NCBI GenBank assembly: GCA_027886175.1
Contig: JAJNNQ010000075.1
Coordinates: forward strand, 1,281,001 to 1,345,000
Reading direction: 5' to 3'
DNA: 64,000 nucleotides
From: Phylloscopus collybita
Taxonomy: Eukaryota > Chordata > Aves > Passeriformes > Phylloscopidae
The translations under genes and the position numbers were made by a program. The notes below the pieces were generated by a model. It did no database searches, was not told the DNA's origin, and worked only from the letters and a program-made list of their open reading frames with translations. Positions 56,540 to 64,000 of this stretch are shown in pieces (position 1 is the first letter of the stretch; every line of letters starts with the position of its first letter).

Positions 56540-56925
56540 AACAGGGGGAGCGAGGTGGGAAATCCAGGGCAGCGCATCCTCCCCCGCAGCGGGGGCTGAG
56601 GCTCCTCCAGGGAAGGTCAGCGCGGAGGTCCCGCTCTGTGTGAGAGGGGAGAGAGGGCAGCGATGGGCAGGGAAGTGTTGGCAGGGCCGGACAAACCACC
56701 CTGCATCCCTCCCCCGAGCCCTTCCCTTTCTCTGCTGCAGCATTCCTGCGGGGATCCATGCAGGGAGCTCGATGCCGTTGTGCTGGGAGCGAGCTGCCGC
56801 CGCCTCCCCAGCATCCGCCAGGCTGGGATCAGGAGCCCAGCCACAGGGAAGCGCTGCCCGTCCCATCCCGAGTGCCCTGCAGCGGGATCATCCCGGCCCA
56901 CGTCGTGCCTGAGGAACACGAGCAA
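56540..56925. promoter_or_regulatory. CpG-island-like segment
   Basis: GC-rich sequence with repeated CpGs (AGCGAGG, GCAGCGCATCC, CAGCGCGGAGG, GCCGCCGCC, CGTCGTGCC). It is flanked by a CA repeat on the left and a long pyrimidine tract on the right. The 273-codon frame that covers it continues through the CA repeat and is not a credible protein. It could be a promoter or first-exon region of a gene outside the window. Confidence 0.35.
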
Positions 56926-56999
56926 AAAATTCTGCAATCCTAAGGGAACTTTCAGTAAAATCAGGCACAAGTGACTCTGGCTGTCACTGTACTGATAGA

Positions 57000-57180
57000 T
57001 TTTTCTTTTTTCCTTTTTTTTTTCTATCTTCCTTTTTTTTCCTTTTTTTTTTCTATCTTCCTTTTTCTCTGGTGTTTTTTTTTTTTTTTTCTTTTTTTTT
57101 CTTTTTTTTTTCTTTTTATTCCCCTCTTTTTTCTCTCTCTCATTTTTTTTTTTTATCCCTTCCCCCCTTGTTTTCTTTAT
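57000..57180 (+). repeat. Pyrimidine-rich tract with internal duplication
   Basis: T runs with C. TTCTATCTTCC occurs twice, about 31 bp apart, and the rest is T-run/CTTT sequence. The Lys-rich minus-strand frame over it is composition. Confidence 0.9.
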
Positions 57181-57404
57181 TATTCCCTCCTTCTTTTTGG
57201 TCTTGCTAAGACTCAACAGATCTGTGGGGACAAAAATTTCCATCAGCAACATTTTTTTTTTTTTTCCAGATATGACCAGCCCTCTTGAAAGATAACCTGA
57301 GGAGAAGGGAGACGGAATAAATTCCTGTGATCTTGTGGGGTCAATGAACAGACTGGTGTCAGGATCACTCCTGTCCCAAATTTATGCCTCTAATCCTGTG
57401 GGTA

Positions 57405-57545
57405 TCCTACCCCTGGAAGAGTTCAAGGCCAGGCTGGATGAGGCTTGGAGCAGCCAGGACTAGTGGAAGGTGCCCATGGAAAAAGGTTGGAACAAGATGC
57501 CTTTCAAAGGTCCCTTCCCACCCAAACTTTTCTGCTATTTTATGG
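57405..57545 (+). mobile_element. CR1 tail fragment
   Basis: CCCTGGAAGAGTTCAAGGCC to CTGCTATTTTATGG on the plus strand, with the CATGGCAGGG block reduced to GCCCATGG. Confidence 0.87.
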
Positions 57546-59260
57546 CCTCCAGCCTGAGACCACCAGGGAGTTGTGTCCAGTGTTGGGGAAGTGATGCACT
57601 GAGGACTTGTGAGGGGTTTTTGTAGCAAGGAACTCCTGAAAATCTTCCCACAGCAACTCACTCCCCAGCTCCTCCTACCCCTGTTTTAATAAAGCTTTTA
57701 GTGACGTTTGGGGCCTCCTAGATCTGGAAGGAAGAAATTAACGCAGTCTGCTGCTTGTTTCTCACGTTCTTCTCTTTCCCTCAAGCTCCCCTCCGGGCCC
57801 TAATTATCCATCTCCCATTTACAGGTACTTAAATAAAGGAAATGGGAACGCTGGTAGAATTGGGCTGGGATGAGGATGAGCTGAAGGAGGCTCCCTTTAT
57901 TCCAGAAGTGACCTCGCATCACCCCTGCTGTTCTTGGCGATGCAGGAGCCCCTTTGTCAGGTGAGGCAGCTGCTCTGTTGTTTTCTTGGGACGAGGGGAC
58001 AGTTTCTGCACTGACTCCAGCTGTGCCTCCCTGTGGATGGGTGAGATTAGTGAGGATGCATAGAGGGAAACCCTTTGTTAACAGCAATGCATGGTGGGGA
58101 CAAAAGTAATGGAAACAGCTTAGAAGAAGGAGAAGCAATATGGAATGGTGGAGGGAAAAAAAAGGAAAATTGAGTCACAACTTGGTAACAGAGAAAAGAG
58201 GGGAGCAGTGGCCTAGTTTGTGTCTTCACAGTGGTGATGGCTGTGAGAGCAGGGAGCTGAGAACTGACAGAGCTCTGGGGACACGGATTGGGCTGGGAAC
58301 AGCAGCCTCCTGTCCTGCTGTGGGCATGGAAAGGCTCCGTGTCCCCTTAGTGTCCCTTGGAATGCCCCAGTGGAGCCCAATGCAAAGAGACAGACACACA
58401 TCCCTATTCAGAGATAGGTACAAAATGATGCCCACAAAATGAGTTATAATACAGCACTGAGGTCTTCCCTTCACTTTTAGGAATGTCCCAGCACTGAGGA
58501 TACTTGGGTTGAAACTTGTCCAAAAACCCCTCTGTGGCCAAATCCTGGACAGGTTTGGAAATGCTTTGGATTTCAGCCCAAATGAGGGAAAATAAAGCAT
58601 TTAGGGGGTGAGGGCTTAGGTGTTCCTGAAGAGAGAAAAACCATCCATCCATCCAGCAAGGCACTTATCAGTGGTTCAGAGAGGGAGGAAAATGTTTGGA
58701 TGATACCTTGGAGGGCACCTTTAGTACCACCTGCAAAGCCTTCCCTGAGCATTTCTTAGCTTCCTCAGGCATATTCCCTCATGGAAACAGAGGTGTTGCC
58801 ACTCACAGGAGAGGTAGGACTCTGTAATTTGATGTGGAAGAGGGGCTGTGGTGGATTCTCCATGGAGTTGGTTCTGGCTGCTCACCACCACAAGGCAGGA
58901 TTTTCTCTTAATGGCCACAGGACAATTCCATTTCTCCATCCTCCCCACAGCCATGAGGGTCCCACCACCCCTAAAGTCCTTCCCACCTGCTCTAGTCCAG
59001 GAGGAAAATTCCATGTAAGTGCTGAGAAAAGTGAGAGACAGGCTTAACAAGGATTCCCCCAAGGGAACAGCAGGATGAGCAGGAAAGGTCTGGAGCAGCC
59101 TGAGCCCCTCAGTCCTCATCTGAGTAGCTGATGCAGCCAAAAAACCTGTGGCAGCGCAGCTTCCCTTGGTCACACGGGAATCGTCATCAAGGGTAGGATT
59201 TGATGCCTCCAGCAAGGGCCATGCCCCATTTTCCTTGGGCAGCTGTGACATCCCAGTGCT
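57546..59260. other. No gene seen
   Basis: Unique sequence, mid GC; open frames of 112-185 codons on the minus strand have no family features. Confidence 0.5.
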
Positions 59261-59292
59261 CCACCACAACCACAACAACCACCACCACCACC
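59261..59292 (+). repeat. (CCA/CAA)n short repeat
   Basis: CCACAACCACAACAACC followed by CACCACCACC, 30 bp before the 59320 LTR. Confidence 0.88.
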
Positions 59293-59319
59293 CCTCTCAC
59301 ATTGCCTTGGGGGTGCCAG

Positions 59320-59777
59320 TGTTGCCTGAAGTTTGAGCTTTCATGTTTTTCAGATTCTGTGCTGCCCAGGGGTGTAGGTCTGAGCCCCACATTCAGTGTC
59401 AGTCAGCTCTCTTCACAGAGCAGGGAGACAAAACAAATCCTTTTCCTGCTGGAGACCAAGGACAACTGTTCCAAGTTTTCAGGCACAAAAGCACAAACAA
59501 TGGTGAACCGAAGAGAGAAAACAAGAAGGATGGGATCCATGACTTGAAGCTGTAATTGGATAGTTAAACCCCAATATGCAAATGAACCAAAACTTACAGA
59601 AGTGTGAGATCTCATGACTGGTTGTGCATTTTGTGACCATTTTAGGTCCCTCTTGGGTGTAGCCCTGGTCAGGCCCTGTCCTGCCCAAGATGTACCCTAA
59701 AGGCCTTTTAATGAATATCTACTTTATTCTCCAGCTCTGTCCAGTCTCTGTTCCAGGTTAGCCTTCCCAAGGCATCT
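59320..59777 (+). mobile_element. Solo LTR, 457-bp family, independent copy
   Basis: This is a third member of the LTR family seen at 30190 and 47478, more diverged and in unrelated flanks. It begins TGTTGCC and ends near GGCATCT. The flanks CCAG and TCAG form an imperfect 4-bp duplication. The TATA region is degenerate (CTTACAG in place of CTTATAA) and the AATAAA position reads AATGAATA. A perfect octamer ATGCAAAT lies at 59576-59583, where the other copies have ATGCAAAG. It is probably an older, inactive solo LTR. Confidence 0.85.
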
Positions 59778-61823
59778 CAGTGTGAAACCCAGATTGAAAT
59801 GGGACGCAGGGGAGGAGCAGACTGGCTCCATGGGACAGAAATAATCCGTAGATCCCCATGGGAGCATCATCCCGGCAGATGATGAGGAGCAGAGCTCTCC
59901 TGGCCTGGTGGGACTTTTTCAGCCAAGCCACACCAGCAGAAGAACCAGGTCTGCTCTTCACAGCCACCCCACTGCTCTCTCTTTTTTTAGCAGACCTGTG
60001 ATTTGCAGTGTTTGCTGCTGAGGAAGAGCAAGAAAAAAGCACTAAAATCAGAAATTTTTACTAGAACACTTAGAGGGACACCCTGAAGGTGTGGGCAGGT
60101 GGGCGAGGAGTCAAGTGTGAGGCCCAAAGTGGGCCAAACTCAGCTGTAAAACGTGGCAGAAGAAATGTCACCAACCAGTTGTGAACCAGGCCCTCTGACA
60201 CGGTGACAAATGTGTTTTTCCAGCTTGTCAGGGCTGTGCAGGGGAGGAAAATGAAGTTCATTTGGAGATGCCTTTCTATTTGCGTTGACCTCGTGAGGGT
60301 CATAACAGCCAGCGCCAGAGTGTGAAAAATGCTGATACCTCCTTTGGCTTCCTCGCTTTAGCCTCAGGCAGGCTTGAGGAGGCAAAAAGCAGAACAAGGA
60401 GAGACTCATTAACATCTCCTCTGCCCAGCAAGGAAACCAAAATAACAAACATCTCATTAAATAAGGAGAGGGGAGGATTACAAAACACGGGAGATATTTT
60501 TAGTCGGAAAACAAAGCACTTTATCTTCCCCTCAAAGTAGGGCTTTCCAGATGAAAAGGAATAGGGAGAGAATCCTGCACCAGAAGGAGTGGCACTAGTG
60601 AGAGTCATCATTATGGGGTTAATATTGATAGCAGGATGCCCTCAGAGTCTCAATTGCTTCCACACCCTCCCAGTAAGTGACGTGTGGGCCCTGGGCCTGG
60701 GGGACGATGGGTGGCCAGGAACAAAAGAGCCCCTGACGCGTGAGCTGTGTTTTGAATGCAAAACTCTTGTGTTGTGAGTGCCAGCTCCAGTGCAATAAAG
60801 TGTTCCAGGGCTGGAGATGGATGAATAGAGACGTATGGTGCAAATTAAATGTGCTATGCTTTTCCCTCTTCCCTTCCTTGCGAGTTTAAAAGCCCAACAC
60901 CTTGGTTTTGTCTTAATTTTATTTCCTTCCGAGGGTTTTGCTATCAAACAAATGACTGGGCAGCATTGTCTGGTGAGCTATAGGAGAGTCAACAGGGATT
61001 AAAAGGATGTGGAGGCAGATGTGGGGGGAGGAAATGTGGTTTCTTATTTTCTTCTTTTTTCTTCTAGAAAGAGGAAGTAATTACGGAAGGGAAAGGGAAA
61101 ATTCTAGCAGAGGGAATATAGGGTAATGCAGAAAATCCCTTGTTCACCACTAGAAGATATTAGTTTCTGCAAGAATATGGGATGAATTGCCCACGTGGCT
61201 TCAGGCTTCCAATTTTAGGTGGTTCAAAGAGTCCTGGGTGAAAGACAGGCTCCTCCAGACAGCGATTCCGAGGAGGAGCACAATGCACACCTCAGTGCTC
61301 AGCTTGGGGAGGTCCCTGGCAGCACAGGAGGGCACTTCAGCATCTGCCAGAGCTCTTCAGAGCACGTGCAGCACCAAATCAGCTGCACCAGAAACTTCCC
61401 CAAATTTCTCTCAGGATCTCCCCCATCTTGCTCACCCACCAGGTTCATCTGGCTCACAGCTCAGGCTTCTCTCCAAGGAGTGACATCCCTTGCCATAAGG
61501 TGCCTCTGAGCAGAACACTCATCCAGATGAGGTGACAAAGGCCTGTCAACCCAAAAAAAAAACCACCCCAAACCAAACACATTTGCTCTGAGGCAAGGTG
61601 CAGCGAGAGCCCACAGCCCAAACTGATGCCAAGGGGTGATTGCCACCAGGTTCTGGGTGCATCGTGTCCTCAGCAAACAGTGACAGCACCAGGGAAGGTG
61701 CCAGTGACTCAGTGTCCCTTTATTCTGGTCCCACTCCCCTCAGGGGAAGACTCAGTTGCTGCTCACTGCCACACACACTCCTTTTGCTGCTTTTAGTTGG
61801 TCTGTTGGCTTTTCCCTTCCTCT

Positions 61824-61826
<3 letters not shown>
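59778..61826. other. No gene seen
   Basis: Two kb without recognisable CR1. Nothing beyond short frames on both strands. Confidence 0.5.

Positions 61827-61878
<52 letters not shown>
61827..61878 (+). repeat. Poly(T) run, 52 T
   Basis: The longest homopolymer in the window. Length may be unreliable in the assembly. Confidence 0.95.
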
Positions 61879-61879
<1 letters not shown>

Positions 61880-63259
61880 GATCTGATCCTAACCTCCGGT
61901 GCTTTAAAACTCTCCAGGAAGCTCTAGGGAGACAACCCACGTTGACACCATCCCTGCAGAGCTATGAGATGTGGCTTTTTGCTATTTTCTCTCTCCTTCC
62001 CTTGCTTCAGCTGAGCTCTTTTGGAGCAAACTGCTCGCCCTCATCCTCACTTCCCACTTTCCTTTCTGCTCTTCTTGCCCCTCTCTTATCTTGGGGCATC
62101 CTGTGGCCACCCAGAGGATTCTGCCTCCTCCCCATCCTGTCCCAATCCATGGACCCTGTCCTTCTGTGCCTCTCTGTGCCTGGAATCTGCATGTCTGCCT
62201 CAAATTGCCTCTCTCCATCACCTCACTCCACGTCTCCCTCCTCCCTTGGCTTCCGGCTCCCCTCTCCCCTCCTCCTCTTCCCACGCACCTCGCTTTAATT
62301 AGAAATACAAAGAAAATGCTTATCACACATGTCTTAATCAGCAACTCGTTCCCCAGCAGGTCCAGAAGGAAAACCCTCATTCGTCCTCGTTTCTCCCACT
62401 TCCCCCACCACCCCCACAGAATTAGGAGAAGAGTGATTAGGGGGAGAGCTCTGTGAAAGGAGGCTGAATGAGATTAACCCAGAGACCTGGAAAAGCTGGA
62501 GGGAAGAGCCAAGAGAAACGTGGCGATGTTCAGCAAGGGCTAATTCTGGGATTTCTGGGGATAAAAGAGTCCCTGGCAGCAACCAACTGGGAGAACTGGA
62601 CCTGGGAGTGCTCAGCAGGCTGAGGATGATACAGCAGCATGTCCTGGCAGCAAAAATAAAAAAAAAATAATTAAAATAAAATAAAATAAAATAATATATA
62701 TACACCCTGGATTGTGGGAGAATAAATACAGCCCTGTATTATTAGGGCAAATTATTGTAATAAATACAGGGGATCGTGGAAGTGATTATCCCCCTCCAGT
62801 CAGAGCATTTTAGATCATATTTAGCTGCTGCCCAATTGGGTTTGGGCCTCGTAATACAAGACACTGATCACAGGGAATGAGTTCAGACCATTGGGATGGC
62901 CAGAGCTGGAAGCCTGCAGTGGGATTAGACACACAGAGAAGTGATGGGTTTGGGGGACCTAACAGCAGTGTCCTGTGTCTGTGGCGAGGTTATCAAGGAA
63001 ATAGAACCAGAATCTTCTGGTGGCTGGTGAGAGGACAAGAGGCATCAGGTCCAAATTCCAACAGGACACTCGGTTCGGGTACAAGGGAAAAGGTTTTCCC
63101 TTTGAGCAATCGCCATCCCTGGGGTTTTCAGTATCTGAAACCATCTCAGCTGACCCAGCAGCTGACTCAGCTTGGAGTAGGAGGCTGAGCTAGAAACCTC
63201 CTTAGTCCCTTTCATCCTTAATAGTCCTGAGATCCTGCGACAAGAGCCAAGTGTCAAAC
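61879..63259. other. No gene seen
   Basis: C/T-rich sequence 61970-62290, then AT-richer DNA with the (AAAAT)n repeat. The 161- and 180-codon frames follow the C/T bias and are not convincing. Confidence 0.5.
62650..62702 (+). repeat. AT-rich (AAAAT)n repeat
   Basis: AAAAT units ending in a short TA repeat. Confidence 0.9.
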
Positions 63260-63625
63260 CAGGCTGTTCAGATCCAGGATTCCTCCCCAGCTGAAAAGTA
63301 AAGGAGGAGCAAAGAGAGGCAGCAGGGCCTGGAAAGGGACTCCTTTATTGGGTCAGCTTTAGGAGCCATTTCATCCCAGACTCTGGACAAGGAGAGGCTG
63401 AAAGCAGCTCATCTTGCAGAGTTAATGCCACTTTATACTGTCCCCATCCTATGGGTAATTTCTGGGGTTCCTGGTGAAAAGCTCTCCGGGGAATATTTTT
63501 GCACCATTCCAGAGATAACAAAGGTTGCAGAGTCTCTCTCAGTCCATGTTATCTCTTCCTGGCAGAGCACGTTTGAGGCAGACCCTGGGGTGCTGAGAGC
63601 ACAGCATAAAAGCATAAAATCAATC
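63260..63625 (-). mobile_element. Possible degenerate LTR or promoter/polyA module, minus strand
   Basis: On the minus strand a TATAAAG box (63431-63437) is followed about 85 bp later by AATAAA (63344-63349) and a pyrimidine-rich stretch, an arrangement typical of U3-R-U5. I could not find convincing TG/CA ends or a target duplication, so this may be an old LTR fragment or chance. Confidence 0.3.
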
Positions 63626-64000
63626 CTCAGGTGATTGACATTTGACTTCTTCTGAACACAAACACAGCTGCCCCAAAATCTTGTGCTTAGGAAAACTGGG
63701 TGAAATTGGGGAAGTAAGCAAGGCAGAGGGCAGTCATACAGGAATAATTGGCATTGGGAGGGGCTGCTGGATTAGGAATTCCATGTTACACCCTCAGAGT
63801 TTTGTCCCCTACCCCACTCACTGTCCCTCCCTCCCTTCAACCAAACCATGCAGCACTTCTGGGTCAGCTGCTGCTGCCCTAAATAAGCCTCTTGTTCCCT
63901 GAGAACCATCACCTGCTAGAGAGCAGACACAGGCCCTCCTGCACCGCATAGATTTGAGGGGAAAAAAGGAAATCCTGAGCCCTGCCCCTCACGCCCTTCA

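Noticed and set aside
56091..56912. 273-codon open frame
   Set aside because: Runs through a CA repeat and GC-rich DNA as His/Thr and Pro/Ser repeats, with equally open frames on the other strand.
1..64000. CRISPR arrays, operons, phage or plasmid features
   Set aside because: Nothing of the kind is present; repeats and base composition are those of a vertebrate nuclear genome.

Overview
The window looks like nuclear DNA of a bird, probably a songbird. The main evidence is the very high density of CR1 LINE 3' ends: more than 40 fragments on both strands, all 5'-truncated and many ending in the ATTCTATG-like octamer typical of CR1. Solo LTRs of several endogenous-retrovirus types are also present, along with long homopolymer runs and vertebrate-type tRNA genes. 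I found no protein-coding gene or convincing exon. Every open frame longer than about 100 codons overlaps a CR1 or LTR copy, a simple repeat or GC-rich sequence, apart from a few frames I judge to be chance. The window reads as gene-poor intergenic or long-intron DNA.

Layout. 1-9.8 kb: CR1 fragments separated by AT-rich unique sequence. 9.8-12.8 kb: a T/G simple repeat, then mostly repeat-free AT-rich sequence that could hold conserved noncoding elements. 12.8-13.4 kb: a solo ERVL-like LTR. 13.6-24.7 kb: CR1 fragments plus a short 276-bp LTR at 21.5 kb. 24.9-26.9 kb: a C24 run, a small CpG-rich patch, a roughly 330-bp T/G-only tract and a 291-bp LTR.

The most gene-like part is 29.8-48.3 kb, which holds four identical nuclear tRNA-Phe(GAA) genes: two on + (29851, 34924) and two on - (47003, 48202). 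The outer pair lies in two roughly 1-kb duplicated arms in inverted orientation, 29783-30806 and 47318-48343. Each arm also carries the same 457-bp solo LTR with the same 4-bp target duplication, so the LTR inserted before the arm was duplicated. A third copy keeps only about 200 bp of that arm. The fourth shares the 73-nt tRNA but not its flanks.

Other points of note: a CRE plus RFX X-box motif cluster at 32.45 kb, a 210-bp polypyrimidine tract at 35.9 kb beside a CpG-rich patch, CpG-island-like segments at 44.5-45.0 and 56.5-56.9 kb, and a CR1-into-CR1 nested insertion at 55.3 kb. A third copy of the 457-bp LTR family lies at 59.3 kb. All identifications are by eye. CR1 and LTR limits are good to about 10 bp unless terminal duplications are quoted.
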